Of a stretch of DNA of 64,000 nt, positions 35,935 through 46,075 are shown in pieces; within the stretch, counting starts at the first letter, position 1; each line of letters opens with the position of its first letter. Where the stretch lies: contig DATFMH010000063.1 in NCBI GenBank assembly GCA_035267045.1, positions 16,601 through 80,600 of the forward strand. Reading direction: 5' to 3'. The translations under genes were made by a program, and so were the position numbers. Source of the stretch: DATFMH01 sp035267045. GTDB taxonomy: Bacteria; Bacteroidota; Rhodothermia; Balneolales; DATFMH01. Below the pieces are notes generated by a model. That model had not been told where the DNA came from, did not search any database, and was given only the letters and a program-made list of their open reading frames with translations.

Positions 35935-38613
35935 TCACAAAGAGAACCAATAATTAAGCTTGACCAGGAAAATATTATTCGGCACAATACTCCATAGCTT
36001 GCCGAAAGAATGTCCCAAATTTCTACCGAATTCATTTACATACCCGGTACGGTCGCTCGACCAGACCAGGTAGAATGCGGAACCGGGACGATATCTCCAT
36101 TTCAACACCAGGTTAGAGCGAAACTGGCGAAAGTTGAAATCGGGATTGGCTATGGAATAATCCGGAATATTATCACCGTTCTCATCGAGCTGATATCGGT
36201 TATTAGATAGCCGGGCGTTGCCATACATGGTAAACCGATTGTCATAATTTTTAGCGGTTGTGTTGGCCGCATATTTGAAATCAGAATACCGGCCACGTGA
36301 GACAAACGGACTGCCATAATACCGTATCGAAAGCAGAGGAGTGATGATATAGTCCACACGCAGCGTCAGGTTTACCGTCTGTTGCCTGATGGTCCCAAGT
36401 ATATACCGATTCCCCTGTGTGCGGTCAATGGTTGTGACGTATTGGAGACGGTTATGGTTATTGGCATAACGGACTGTCATACCGGTTCGGAAATTATCAG
36501 TTATGCGGGCGTTTAACCCCGGGGCCACCTCGTAGCTGCTGGCGGAGTGATGTCCGCCCTGAAAAACATCGCAGGAAATAGTAAACGAGAGATTCCGGGA
36601 GTCGTCGGTTGAAAGCCGGCCGTTGAATTCCAGGTTAGACGGTATTTTCGTTGCATAGCCGCCCCTTAGAATACGTGTATCTAACGACGGTGAATGATAT
36701 TCCAGGTTTGTATTTAGACTCCATTTATTTCTGAAATCAGGAGAAAAGTTAAAATGAAAACCCGAACCGAGATAATCACCATTAAAGTCCCAGTCATTAA
36801 ACTGTTCAAGGCTGACTCTGTACGTTCGGAAGATCGAAACAGGCTTATTTACGAAATACGAAATGGCATTTACCTGGTTTATGGCATCAACTGTCTTCAT
36901 ATAACCGAGATCATTCAATTCCAGTCCGGGGGAATACCAGCTCAGGCTTGTCGAGTACCGCCAAAGTCCTTTGGATCCCTTGCCAATTTTAATTTTCCCG
37001 CCAAATCCGTTAAGAAAGGTACGGGTGCTGTCCAGATTCAGGTAAGATGTACCCGGCCGCTGATAATACCTGGCCGGCGCTTCCTGTAATAACGTGATAG
37101 CACGCTGACTGCCTTTGATATAACTGCCGATCAGTTTGGCATCCAGATAAAATTCCTTGTCATTCCACTGTTGGGTTAAGTCGAGTCCGCCGGTATAGGC
37201 ATCATGACTCAGAAAATCCAGGTTGTTGTTGTGGATAAAGCGATTAGTGGAAGTAAGAATTCCGCCAATAATGGTATTCCCGTCGTGATAATTCTTCTGA
37301 ATACGTGCAACGGTATAATTGGTAAGCGGCTCCACCGGTTGCCGGGTTACATGTCCAGCAAGATTACTGATCCGGGCTGATTCTTTGGCCGTCAGGCTTT
37401 GCATGACGGCTACGGAAAGGTTTTTGGATGTCTTGCCGCTTACTTTAACCGCGCTCAAAATCGTTGTTTGTTCCGGCGATTTAACATATTGGCTGTCGCC
37501 AGGCATAATGTGATACGACGGAGTGTGTCCGATCCTTCGTGAATAAAAGAGATTAATATCATCGATATTATAGTTGAACAGATTTTTTCCTTCGACAAAG
37601 AATGGCCGTTTTTCTTCGTAAAATGTTTCAAAAGCGGTCAGATTCATAACTGACGGATCGGCTTCCACCTGGCCGAAATCCGGATTAACGGCCATATCAA
37701 GAGTGAAATTACTGGTCAGGCCCAGCTTGGCATTCAGTCCGATATTACCGGCCCATGAACGTCCTCTATCCGCAAAAGGATTTCCCGGCTCTTTTTTAAA
37801 TGTATTGAGCCTGCCCGACGTATACGGCATAATTTCGATTCTGCGCGATTTTTTCAGATCTTTGATCCCTCTCAAATGACCAAAATTGTATATAATCCCC
37901 GGACCTGTAAGAGATTGCACTTCCCAATCGTCTTCCTCTTTGAGGCGGTTGATCCACCGCCAGCAATGCAATCCCCAGGTTTGAACCGAATCGCTGCTGT
38001 AACGCAACTGGCTCAGCGGGATCTTCATTTCGGCCACCCAGGCGGAATCCTCATAACCCACTTTGCCGTACCAGACAGGATTCCAGCTGACATCCCAGTC
38101 ACCCGGATTTGTCAATACGAGATCGACTTTTTGTCCGTATGCCGTGAGATCAAATTCGAAACCGGTTTGATCATCATTATAACTGTCGAAATTTACGCCA
38201 ACCATATCCCCGATAATATCATCCCGCGCCCCCGCTATCTTTTGGATCTTATCCGGCTGGTTATCATAGGCCCGGATGGCAACATAGATATCATTGTTAT
38301 CATAGAGGATTTTCAATTCGGTGCGCTGGGAAGGTTTGCCTCCTTCTTTGGGAACAAATTGAGTAAAATGTGCCGCCCAATTTCCCGTTTTCCAACAAGC
38401 ATCGTTTAATTTCCCATCGATCACAGGTGGCGGTGTGGTGAGGCGCATAGTTGTATAAACCCTTCGTTTATGTACTGCAGGACTACCGGCTTTTTTACCT
38501 CCTTGTGAGTCAGAACTTTGAGCGTATACGTCAGAAATGATGACGAACGATGGAATGACCATCAATAATAAAATGATACGTATATGGTTATACGATTGGG
38601 GATAAGAGAACAT
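35935..38613 (-). CDS. DUF5916/CBM9-like outer-membrane protein
   Basis: 892 residues. A signal peptide (about 10-32, ending VYAQ) precedes a CBM9-like sandwich (about 60-245; TPPPVIDGKLNDACW, FVPKEGGKPSQRTELKILYDNNDIYVAIRAYD). A DUF5916 barrel region follows (about 260-892) with DFGQVEADPSVMNLTAFETFYEEKRPFFVEG, the most conserved stretch, and it ends in KLNYWFSL, typical of an outer-membrane barrel. Such proteins are frequent in Bacteroidota; function is unknown, perhaps glycan or substrate handling at the surface. It stands alone, 335 bases upstream of the metalloprotease gene on the same strand. Confidence 0.85.
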   Translation of the reverse strand: MFSYPQSYNHIRIILLLMVIPSFVIISDVYAQSSDSQGGKKAGSPAVHKRRVYTTMRLTTPPPVIDGKLNDACWKTGNWAAHFTQFVPKEGGKPSQRTELKILYDNNDIYVAIRAYDNQPDKIQKIAGARDDIIGDMVGVNFDSYNDDQTGFEFDLTAYGQKVDLVLTNPGDWDVSWNPVWYGKVGYEDSAWVAEMKIPLSQLRYSSDSVQTWGLHCWRWINRLKEEDDWEVQSLTGPGIIYNFGHLRGIKDLKKSRRIEIMPYTSGRLNTFKKEPGNPFADRGRSWAGNIGLNAKLGLTSNFTLDMAVNPDFGQVEADPSVMNLTAFETFYEEKRPFFVEGKNLFNYNIDDINLFYSRRIGHTPSYHIMPGDSQYVKSPEQTTILSAVKVSGKTSKNLSVAVMQSLTAKESARISNLAGHVTRQPVEPLTNYTVARIQKNYHDGNTIIGGILTSTNRFIHNNNLDFLSHDAYTGGLDLTQQWNDKEFYLDAKLIGSYIKGSQRAITLLQEAPARYYQRPGTSYLNLDSTRTFLNGFGGKIKIGKGSKGLWRYSTSLSWYSPGLELNDLGYMKTVDAINQVNAISYFVNKPVSIFRTYRVSLEQFNDWDFNGDYLGSGFHFNFSPDFRNKWSLNTNLEYHSPSLDTRILRGGYATKIPSNLEFNGRLSTDDSRNLSFTISCDVFQGGHHSASSYEVAPGLNARITDNFRTGMTVRYANNHNRLQYVTTIDRTQGNRYILGTIRQQTVNLTLRVDYIITPLLSIRYYGSPFVSRGRYSDFKYAANTTAKNYDNRFTMYGNARLSNNRYQLDENGDNIPDYSIANPDFNFRQFRSNLVLKWRYRPGSAFYLVWSSDRTGYVNEFGRNLGHSFGKLWSIVPNNIFLVKLNYWFSL

Positions 38614-38948
38614 TAAAAAATTAGACGTAGGTGATAATTATTGTTTAGCAATTTTTAAAGAATAAAAATTATATAAAACAATCCATTTAAGATAAATAAA
38701 TGTAATGCATATGAAATTATATGCAATTTTTTGCTTATAAAATATCAGGGAATGTGTATGAAGACATTTAAAAAATGACATATTTGCGCATCTGATTTCA
38801 TTTAAAACATGAAAATTACATCATCCAGTATATCGGCACGATATACAGATTTTAGCCCTTTTCTGTTCAGTTTATTACCCCTAATGAAACCACTACCGCA
38901 TTTCCCGTTTCGGCCAGCTCCAACACCTCAACAAATGGTACCTTAAAT
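38614..38948 (-). other. Gap with a diverged repeat resembling coding debris
   Basis: 335 bases between the DUF5916 gene and the metalloprotease gene. The half near 38614-38810 is A+T-rich. The part 38860-38940 is richer in G+C and, on the minus strand, can be read as a short open stretch containing FVEVLELAETGN and VVSLGVIN. That resembles translations of dispersed repeats rather than a gene. No start codon or other coding support was found. Confidence 0.35.
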
Positions 38949-41531
38949 TTATTTAATCATCACCATTTTATGTCTTTTTACGACTTCTCCCGTTGGCGTA
39001 ATTACCCTGAGTTGATAAAAATAAATACCAGAAGCCAGGTGCTGTCCATTAAATTGAATGGTATGCACTCCGGCGGAATAAACTCCGCTGGCAAGTGTCG
39101 CTACTTTGCGTCCGGTTATATTAAACACATCGAGCGTTACTCTATCAGAAGCAGGTAATGTAAAGCGAATTATTGTAGTGGGATTAAACGGATTCGGATA
39201 GTTTTGTCCAAGGGTTATTTTTTGAGGCAGTTGTGGATTTTTTTGAATACCAACGGGAGTTCTGGGTTTTACATGCATCGTAAGATTGCCATAGGAAATA
39301 CTACTCTGATCCTCATTTAATTCAGCGTTAGTAATGACCATATTCGCATCCAATTCCTGGCTTACGGTTAAATTTAAATAGGCCAAAACACCATTCCTGA
39401 AACTGTCCGGTTCTGCTATCGCCAATTGAAAGGTTCCTGCATTATATACCCATTGATTAATGGATTTATTCCATATGCTTCCCGACGTATCCATCTGAAC
39501 ATTTTGTATGATATTGTACGGAAATGAGATTTTGATATACAACGAAGAAAAATAAGTACTATCGGGATTCTGTAGTATCAGAGCAAGCCGGGCATCTTCC
39601 GACTTATCAGGGACAGCTATACTGTCGAGTTTAATTGTCGGACCACTTTGAACAACAGGAACCGGCTGGTCCATTTTTCCGCGTAAATAAGTCACAACCG
39701 GAGATTTAAGTTGCCGGGGTGATTGAAAAACCGAAATTTCAGGTCCCCGGCCGTCTTTATTAGCATCTTTTTTGAAATACGCTAATGAACCGTTTATATG
39801 CTTCATAATAAGTGATGCATCGTAAGGAGTCAGCTTTTTATTATCTGAAACATCGCCGAAAAAACGGGTATCTGAAAACTCTTTTTTGATACCGAGAATA
39901 TAGTTGAGTACATCATAAGCATCATTATCATTGAGCACACCATCATTATTAACATCACCGTACAATATCTTGTTGGCACCGACAAGTAAGCGTGTATTAA
40001 CACTGGTTGATAAGTCATAATCAACTGAGACGAGGCCAAGGCTTTTAATATTTTCCCATTTCCATGGCGTTTTAATATTGATCATCCCTGACGAATCCGT
40101 TGAATCAAGGACAATTTCATCCGACGTACCGTCATTTTTCGTGGCTAATAATCCAAGACCGGCATTGGGATCGCTGTCAAACAAAGAAACATAAACATCC
40201 CCCTGGCTCTGGGCATCCGTTGTTATTTTTTGAAAAATGCCCGAAAAACGTGTTTGATAGTACCTTGGAAAGAAGCTTTGAGGAACGCCGTTTTCGTTTG
40301 TAGCCAGACGGGCGGTAGGATATCTTTTTTTTTCTTTAAAACCATACAATGAATCCGAACGGGTGCCGGCGGCATAATGCCACAGATAATCCCTGGTAAA
40401 CTCCTTGTTAAATGACTTGTTATAATATCTTTTTAACACATCCGTTACAGCCGATTTCATGGTTATATAATTATTGGCCTTAATATCATCCCAAACCCTT
40501 TTCCAAAATATTATTCCATAATTCCTGACAAAATAAAGAGCCCAGGTAACCTGATAATATGACCCCGGGTACATCGTATATTGCGGATTGCTAAAAATCG
40601 AATTGGAATTACCCAGGTAATTAATATAATCGTCAACCGGATCGAAAACGACATCCTCCATCATTGTCGCATCCATTTCGAGCCATTGACTCGTTTCCGC
40701 TTTATCCGTCCAGCCGTCAACCCGGTACTGAATAGCATGTTTCAGTTCATGGGCGATTGTTACTTTCATGGCTCCCTTTAGTTTGCCGTCAGGGTCCCAG
40801 TTATTGGGAAAACCACTGCCGCCAAAATCATTATTGATATACATTTTCGTATTACCCAGGGTATCGATTGTTGTATAGCCATAAATCTCATTACCGAAAT
40901 TGTCTGTAAGATTTTGAATCTGTATAACATAAGGCCGGCCGTTCACAACCGGATTCGTAAATCCGATGTCTTTAACCTCGTCATTCCATGAAGAATCGGC
41001 ATACGATGCCGCCCAATCCACGTAATCAGGCACGCCGTTATTGTTCCCATCGATAACGGAAACGGAATCTCTTCCACTCGTTGTATACATAATGACAAAA
41101 CGGCCCGAAGCCGAAGTATCATGTTGGATAACACCCGCTATTTTAGGATAAATATATCCATGAACAGCATCTTGAGCGGTTTTGCTTAGTTGCTCTTTAA
41201 CATTAGTATAACCGACTATCAAAGGTGTCAAACATTTATAGACTACCTTTTTGTTACTTTCCATTCTCTGATACCGGGAATTGAGCTTTTGCCGGTCGAA
41301 TATATAATAGAACTTATTTAGTATGGCCTGATCTTTACTGATGAGCCCGTTTTGTTGATCACGGCCAATCTGACTAAACACAGCATGAATTCCCTTTGTT
41401 AGTGACGTATCTTTCACAGTCTGCTGACCATAAACCATACCGGTAGTGCTCAGCAATAGCATTATAATAATCAGAATGGGATGACGTTTGTTAGCACTCA
41501 TTACCTGATAGCTCGACACTAAAGAATTCAT
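38949..41531 (-). CDS. Secreted zinc metalloprotease with dockerin-like region and T9SS sorting domain
   Basis: 860 residues; the start may instead be Met11 (MSANKRHP), which directly precedes the signal peptide ending MVYGQ. The protease part has VTIAHELKHAIQY (HExxH at 261-265) followed by WLEMDATMMED, a likely third ligand Glu285, as in putative MXAN_6640-type metalloproteases. Residues about 523-582 carry two calcium-loop repeats (GDVNNDGVLNDNDAYDVLNY and GDVSDNKKLTPYDASLIMKH), dockerin-like. About 632-755 is a cohesin-like beta domain. The last 90 residues (NPFNPTTIIRF ... GIYFYQL ... MVMIK) are the T9SS type-A sorting domain. It is presumably exported and displayed or released by T9SS. 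Confidence 0.88.
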   Translation of the reverse strand: MNSLVSSYQVMSANKRHPILIIIMLLLSTTGMVYGQQTVKDTSLTKGIHAVFSQIGRDQQNGLISKDQAILNKFYYIFDRQKLNSRYQRMESNKKVVYKCLTPLIVGYTNVKEQLSKTAQDAVHGYIYPKIAGVIQHDTSASGRFVIMYTTSGRDSVSVIDGNNNGVPDYVDWAASYADSSWNDEVKDIGFTNPVVNGRPYVIQIQNLTDNFGNEIYGYTTIDTLGNTKMYINNDFGGSGFPNNWDPDGKLKGAMKVTIAHELKHAIQYRVDGWTDKAETSQWLEMDATMMEDVVFDPVDDYINYLGNSNSIFSNPQYTMYPGSYYQVTWALYFVRNYGIIFWKRVWDDIKANNYITMKSAVTDVLKRYYNKSFNKEFTRDYLWHYAAGTRSDSLYGFKEKKRYPTARLATNENGVPQSFFPRYYQTRFSGIFQKITTDAQSQGDVYVSLFDSDPNAGLGLLATKNDGTSDEIVLDSTDSSGMINIKTPWKWENIKSLGLVSVDYDLSTSVNTRLLVGANKILYGDVNNDGVLNDNDAYDVLNYILGIKKEFSDTRFFGDVSDNKKLTPYDASLIMKHINGSLAYFKKDANKDGRGPEISVFQSPRQLKSPVVTYLRGKMDQPVPVVQSGPTIKLDSIAVPDKSEDARLALILQNPDSTYFSSLYIKISFPYNIIQNVQMDTSGSIWNKSINQWVYNAGTFQLAIAEPDSFRNGVLAYLNLTVSQELDANMVITNAELNEDQSSISYGNLTMHVKPRTPVGIQKNPQLPQKITLGQNYPNPFNPTTIIRFTLPASDRVTLDVFNITGRKVATLASGVYSAGVHTIQFNGQHLASGIYFYQLRVITPTGEVVKRHKMVMIK

Positions 41532-41667
41532 TTTTCTTATTATAATGAATCTTTCTTACCATTACTGTAAAAATAAGCTTAAATTAAAGTTTGTTTATAA
41601 AACAATATGCCGCTATCACCCAATTTATGAAAGAAGTAACGCTTACAAAACCAGGTTTTCATTATCC

Positions 41668-42630
41668 ATGTTTAAAGTAATTCTGTACTACAATTTTCAC
41701 CCTATTGACGATCCACAAACATTCAGACGCGAACACCGGCAAAAATGTAAAGAACTTGAACTCAAAGGTCGGGTCTATGTATCTGATGAAGGTATTAACG
41801 GAACCCTGGCCGGTACTATCGAGAATGTTGATGCTTATGAAAAGTATCTTAACAGCATTGAAGGTTTCGAAAACACCGAATATAAAGAAGATCTTACGGA
41901 TACCATACCATTTGCCAAGCTAATCGTTAAGATCAGGCAGGAAATTGTGGCATTAAAAGCCCCTGTCCCGGTTAATCCCAAAGAGGGCGGCCGGCATCTG
42001 AAGCCAGAAGAATGGCGCAATGTTATCGAGTCGGATAAAGATCATGTCATTATTGATGTCCGTAACAATTATGAATCAAAAATTGGCCATTTCGAAGGAG
42101 CCATAACTCCTGATGTCGAGAAATTCTATGAATTCCCGGAATGGCTGGATAGCCTCAATCTTGATAAAGACAAAAAAGTGCTGATGTACTGTACCGGAGG
42201 TATACGATGTGAAAAATTCTCGGTACTGATGAAGAAGAAGGGCTATAAAGATGTCAATCAACTGCACGGCGGGATCCTTAATTATGCCCGGGAAGAAAAC
42301 GGTGCACATTTTAAAGGCAAATGTTTTGTCTTCGACGACCGGCTTGTTGTTCCCGTAAACCCGGATGATGATGAACCCATAGCCCATTGTGAAATCACAG
42401 GTGCCCCCTGCGATACATATATCAATTGTGCTAATATGGAATGCAACCGGCTGTTTGTCTGCTCCGAAGAAGGCGCCCGTATGATGGAAGGGTGCTGCAG
42501 CGAAGAATGCCGTAAAAGTCCCTACAAACGACCTTTTAACCATGATGATGTCTATGCCCCATTCCGAAAATGGTATCATTACTTTGACAATGAGTTCAAA
42601 GAAAGAAAAAAGTCAGAACAGCTTCAATAG
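41668..42630 (+). CDS. trhO: tRNA uridine(34) hydroxylase, rhodanese family
   Basis: I choose ATG 41668 (MFKVILYYNFHPIDD) because the family starts there; the frame is open 123 bases further upstream but that part is unlike the family. 320 residues. The N-terminal acylphosphatase-like domain (about 1-100; VYVSDEGINGTLAG) precedes the rhodanese domain (about 110-215) with active loop YCTGGIRC (Cys175 and Cys181). A Cys-rich tail (about 250-295; CNRLFVCSEEGAR, CCSEECRK) may bind metal. TrhO makes 5-hydroxyuridine at the wobble base. It overlaps the next gene by 41 bases. Confidence 0.93.
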   Translation: MFKVILYYNFHPIDDPQTFRREHRQKCKELELKGRVYVSDEGINGTLAGTIENVDAYEKYLNSIEGFENTEYKEDLTDTIPFAKLIVKIRQEIVALKAPVPVNPKEGGRHLKPEEWRNVIESDKDHVIIDVRNNYESKIGHFEGAITPDVEKFYEFPEWLDSLNLDKDKKVLMYCTGGIRCEKFSVLMKKKGYKDVNQLHGGILNYAREENGAHFKGKCFVFDDRLVVPVNPDDDEPIAHCEITGAPCDTYINCANMECNRLFVCSEEGARMMEGCCSEECRKSPYKRPFNHDDVYAPFRKWYHYFDNEFKERKKSEQLQ

Positions 42631-43534
42631 CAATAATGTTCGAATTGTAAAACCATATCCCTTTACCCATCATTTTAATGCCCGTAAGGCTGACTGGGGT
42701 CTCTCATTACTGGATATGATGACGCTCCGTTTTCCCTTTAAAAGCAGGGAAGATTGGGCGAAACGCATAACCGACGGATATGTAAAGGTTAATGACCTTC
42801 CGGTTGGCAGCGATTATTGTTTGGATCCTGCACACACGATCTCTCATTACAATCCAAATGTCAAGGAACCTTCGGTACCTGACGAAATCGAAATTGTTGA
42901 TGAAACAAGGGATTACCTGGTTCTCATAAAACCGGCCCCCATGCCGGTTCACCCTGGTGGGCGTTATTATAAAAATACGTTGATTGAGATACTTAAAGCG
43001 CGCGGTTATACCGACCTGAAAATCATTCACCGGTTGGATGCAGTAACATCAGGACTTCTTATTTTAGGGAAAAACCCGTCTTTCACGAGAGAAGCGTTCC
43101 GATGTTTCCGGGAAGGTAAAGTCAAAAAGCAATATTATGCCCTTGTATCCGGCCGTCCGATTGATAATGAAACCGAAATTAGTGTTCCCATTCGCCGTAA
43201 ACAGGGTTTCCGGTTTGAATGTGATCATTCGGGTTCGTCACTCAGTAAACCAGCTTTTAGCCGTTTTGAAGTACGTGAACGTTACAAAAGCCACAGCCTT
43301 ATTGCCTGTTTCCCTGTTACCGGAAGAACTCATCAATTACGACTTCACCTTCAGCACTGGGGATATCCTGTTTTTGATGACCCGATTTATGGATTAGCTC
43401 CATCTGGCAGGAATTCCTTGCAGAAAAGGGGTATTGCGTTATATAATGCACAAATTTCAATCCCTGAGTTAAATATTGATTATCTTCTTTCACCACCTTA
43501 TGAATGGAAGCTTCTAATCACAGAAGAACAATGA
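42590..43534 (+). CDS. RluA-family 23S rRNA/tRNA pseudouridine synthase
   Basis: The start is taken as ATG 42590 (MSSKKEKSQ); two or three upstream Met codons within trhO are less likely. 314 residues. An S4-like RNA-binding segment (about 40-90; DWAKRITDGYVKVNDLPV) precedes the catalytic domain with IHRLDAVTSGLLI (catalytic Asp in HRLD), KQYYALVSGRP and GRTHQLRLHLQHWGYPVFDDPIYG. The exact target (RluA, RluC or RluD type) cannot be told. It overlaps trhO by 41 bases, so two RNA-modification genes are coupled. Confidence 0.9.
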   Translation: MSSKKEKSQNSFNSNNVRIVKPYPFTHHFNARKADWGLSLLDMMTLRFPFKSREDWAKRITDGYVKVNDLPVGSDYCLDPAHTISHYNPNVKEPSVPDEIEIVDETRDYLVLIKPAPMPVHPGGRYYKNTLIEILKARGYTDLKIIHRLDAVTSGLLILGKNPSFTREAFRCFREGKVKKQYYALVSGRPIDNETEISVPIRRKQGFRFECDHSGSSLSKPAFSRFEVRERYKSHSLIACFPVTGRTHQLRLHLQHWGYPVFDDPIYGLAPSGRNSLQKRGIALYNAQISIPELNIDYLLSPPYEWKLLITEEQ

Positions 43535-43545
43535 TATAACATCTG

Positions 43546-44157
43546 ATGAGTCAACGATTTTTAAAAAAATCACAACCGTTATCTGTATGGTTAGCGATTT
43601 GTTGCCTGCTGGCCTTCCTGAACAGTTGTGGAGTTTTTCAGACGCGAACACCTCAACCTCCTTTATCCAATTCTGCGGCTACATTTCAACAACCCGATAA
43701 TCCTCAAATGGTGATAGTTAACCTTGAGAATGCTATCAAATCATTGAACACTCAAAACTATCTTCACTGTCTTTCAGATAGCAGTTTTATGTTCAACCCG
43801 ACGAATTCGGCACAAGGTAATGATCCGGGAATTTGGAATAGCTGGTCGAAGACACAAGAACAAATTTATTTTCAAAATCTCCGATCAGCTGCACAAAACC
43901 TGACCGGGAACCAACTTCAGTTTACTAATGAACGCTATGAGGTTCAGTCATCCACTTCCCAACAGTTTACAGCTAATTATACACTTACTGTGGTGCATAA
44001 TCGACAGGGTGTTCCTACTGTTGCTAATGGCCAGCTGATTTTCATTATCCGGGCTGATGCCAACGGGCTTTGGTATATTAATTCCTGGACAGACATATCC
44101 GGTGGCGGCGATACTTTTACATGGAGTGATCTGAAAGCAACATTCATACGTGGATAA
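43546..44157 (+). CDS. Predicted lipoprotein, NTF2-like
   Basis: 203 residues. Signal LSVWLAICCLLAFLNSC carries a lipobox (LNSC, Cys at about 28). The mature part (about 55-203) is one compact alpha+beta domain: VNLENAIKSLNTQNYLHCLSDSSFMF helix, then beta strands with ANYTLTVVH and FIIRADANGLWYINSWTDI. That pattern fits an NTF2/SnoaL-like fold. Function unknown. It starts 11 bases after the pseudouridine synthase stop. Confidence 0.72.
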   Translation: MSQRFLKKSQPLSVWLAICCLLAFLNSCGVFQTRTPQPPLSNSAATFQQPDNPQMVIVNLENAIKSLNTQNYLHCLSDSSFMFNPTNSAQGNDPGIWNSWSKTQEQIYFQNLRSAAQNLTGNQLQFTNERYEVQSSTSQQFTANYTLTVVHNRQGVPTVANGQLIFIIRADANGLWYINSWTDISGGGDTFTWSDLKATFIRG

Positions 44158-44656
44158 GCAATATCAGTTAACGATGAACAGTAAGCCGTAAACAGAAGAA
44201 TACAGAAGTCAGAACATAGAATTTAGAATGGCATAACTCTGTACCTTTCCTTATAAAATTGATTTAATTTTTTATTCGAACTATATCTTAACCTGCGTTC
44301 GATATAATTAATCAATTGATAGTTCAGTTAAGCACTATACAATTATCACTCATCCATGGTCTATCGTCCATGTCCTGTAACTCTTCTTCCATAATTTCCT
44401 TATGTCGAATTCACGTTAACTTAATTCATACAGCTGATCGCCGAAAGCTGACAGCTCTTTAAACCTTAATATCTAATAACAAGCAATTATTCATTAACTT
44501 AGTGCACTAGATCCTGTATTTTTATAGACTATTTTACGGTTACTTTTTGATGATAACGTATTCTATATTTATATAAGGAGATCCGAGAGAGATATAGAGT
44601 TATGTGCATCTTATTTTCTATTTATACAGTCTGTTTGAACCAAGAGAAAGATTTTT
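44158..44656. other. Repeat-rich gap before the HAD phosphatase gene
   Basis: About 500 bases with no supportable gene. It is a mosaic of degenerate simple repeats: GATGAACAGTAAGCCG and GTAAACAG near 44173-44197 (the same kind as at the ends of aroC and the crotonase gene), GGCATAACTC near 44229, CCATGGTCTATCGTCCATG near 44354, and GCTGATCGCCGAAAGCTGAC near 44432. The last part is A+T-rich and presumably carries the promoter. A ribosome-binding word, AAGAGAAAG, lies about eight bases before the ATG at 44657. Confidence 0.5.
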
Positions 44657-45403
44657 ATGAAAAATATTATTTGCGATATGGACGGTGTTATCCTTAAGGA
44701 TAACAATCTCATTGAAGGAGCCGACACATTCATTAAACGAGTTCTGGAAAACGGTCATAATTTTTTATTTCTCACTAATTATTCTTCGCAAACCCCTCAG
44801 GATTTACGAAATCGATTAGCATCTGCAGGATTGGATGTTCCGCGAAAACATTTCTACACTTCAGCCATGGCCACAGCCGCATTTCTGGAGAAACAGGAGG
44901 GGAGAAAAGCCTATGTTATCGGAGAAGGGGGCTTAACGCATGAACTATATAATATCGATTTCACGATAACCGATATAGACCCGGATTATGTTATTGTTGG
45001 TGAGACCCGTTCCTATAATTGGGATATGATCCAAAAAGCAGCCTATCATATTAATAAAGGTTCCCGTTTTATTGCCACTAACCCGGATGTTGCAGGTCCA
45101 CAGGGCGCCCCTTCGTGCGGTGCTTTATGTGCTCCCATTGAACGCATCACCGGAAAGAAACCCTTTTATATCGGGAAGCCGAATGCATGGATGATGCGTG
45201 CCGCCCTAAACTACATGAAGGCACATTCTGAAAATACTATTATCATCGGCGATAATATGAAAACAGATATTTTGGCCGGTATTCAAGCCGGAATGGATAC
45301 TTTCCTTGTACTGTCAGGTGTCACCCAAAAAGTTGATCTTCCATATTTTCCTTTTCAACCGATGTATATTTATGACAGTATCAAAGACATCGATATATTA
45401 TAA
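44657..45403 (+). CDS. HAD-IIA family hydrolase (NagD-like phosphatase)
   Basis: 248 residues. Motif I is ICDMDGVILKDN (Asp nucleophile), motif II FLTNYSS, and the late motif IIGDNMKTDILAGIQAGM. The C2-type cap contains TNPDV and CGALCAPIERITGKKPFYIGKPN, as in NagD and related nucleotide or sugar phosphatases. Specific substrate unknown. Monocistronic, converging on the gamma-carbonic anhydrase-like gene. Confidence 0.93.
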   Translation: MKNIICDMDGVILKDNNLIEGADTFIKRVLENGHNFLFLTNYSSQTPQDLRNRLASAGLDVPRKHFYTSAMATAAFLEKQEGRKAYVIGEGGLTHELYNIDFTITDIDPDYVIVGETRSYNWDMIQKAAYHINKGSRFIATNPDVAGPQGAPSCGALCAPIERITGKKPFYIGKPNAWMMRAALNYMKAHSENTIIIGDNMKTDILAGIQAGMDTFLVLSGVTQKVDLPYFPFQPMYIYDSIKDIDIL

Positions 45404-45523
45404 TACGGTAACTTAAGGTACTTTTACTCATCTGATTAGATGGTGTATAACGCATAAAATCTCCTTTACACATTAATATATACTTTAAGATCCCGTTCAT
45501 TTTAAGGACTTACACTCCGAACA

Positions 45524-46075
45524 TTATTTGTTACGGGGTTTGTAGAACGGATTTTCATCATATTTATCTTTTTGCATGTAAACCCGGCCATATCGCACAT
45601 AATTCTCAGCGTGATCCACAATGCCCTGCAATTCTTTTTTAGTCAATTTTCGAACCGGTTTCGCCGGTGATCCCATACACAGATAACCTGAAGGCATCAC
45701 TTTACCGGGAGCCACCAAACTACCTGCCGCAATGATACAATTTTCCTCAATAATGGCATTATCTAAAATTACAGACTGAATCCCAATAAGGACCCTGTTA
45801 TGAACCGTACAACCATGCAACATAGCACTATGTCCTATGGTTACTTCATCCCCAATAATCGCGGGTCCGTCCTGATTCATTACATGGATACACGTATTAT
45901 CCTGTACATTGCTTCGTTTACCGATCTCTATCCAATTGACATCGCCTCGTATTGTAGTATTAAACCAAATACTCGATTCTTCACCCAATGTTACATCACC
46001 GATTATATCGGCACTCGGTGCTATAAAATTCGTTTCATTAAATACCGGTTGTTTACCAAGAAACTCATAAACCAT
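45524..46075 (-). CDS. Gamma-carbonic anhydrase-like hexapeptide-repeat protein
   Basis: 183 residues. A left-handed beta helix is formed by hexapeptide repeats (IIGDVTLGEESSIWFNTTIRGD, VLIGIQSVILDNAIIEENCIIAAGS), capped by a C-terminal helix (ELQGIVDHAENYVRYGRVYM). The three zinc His candidates are in CIHVM and GHSAMLHG. The family includes YrdA/PaaY-like proteins; carbonic anhydrase activity varies. No operon partner. Confidence 0.9.
   Translation of the reverse strand: MVYEFLGKQPVFNETNFIAPSADIIGDVTLGEESSIWFNTTIRGDVNWIEIGKRSNVQDNTCIHVMNQDGPAIIGDEVTIGHSAMLHGCTVHNRVLIGIQSVILDNAIIEENCIIAAGSLVAPGKVMPSGYLCMGSPAKPVRKLTKKELQGIVDHAENYVRYGRVYMQKDKYDENPFYKPRNK

Noticed and set aside
38860..38948. 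Short minus-strand coding stretch after the metalloprotease gene
   Set aside because: No start codon, about 25 codons only, and wording typical of dispersed repeats read through by chance.
44501..44514. GCACTAGATCCT match to the tRNA-Leu anticodon arm, as an integration scar
   Set aside because: Only twelve bases match, with no other element genes or repeats around it; chance or a fragment is as likely.
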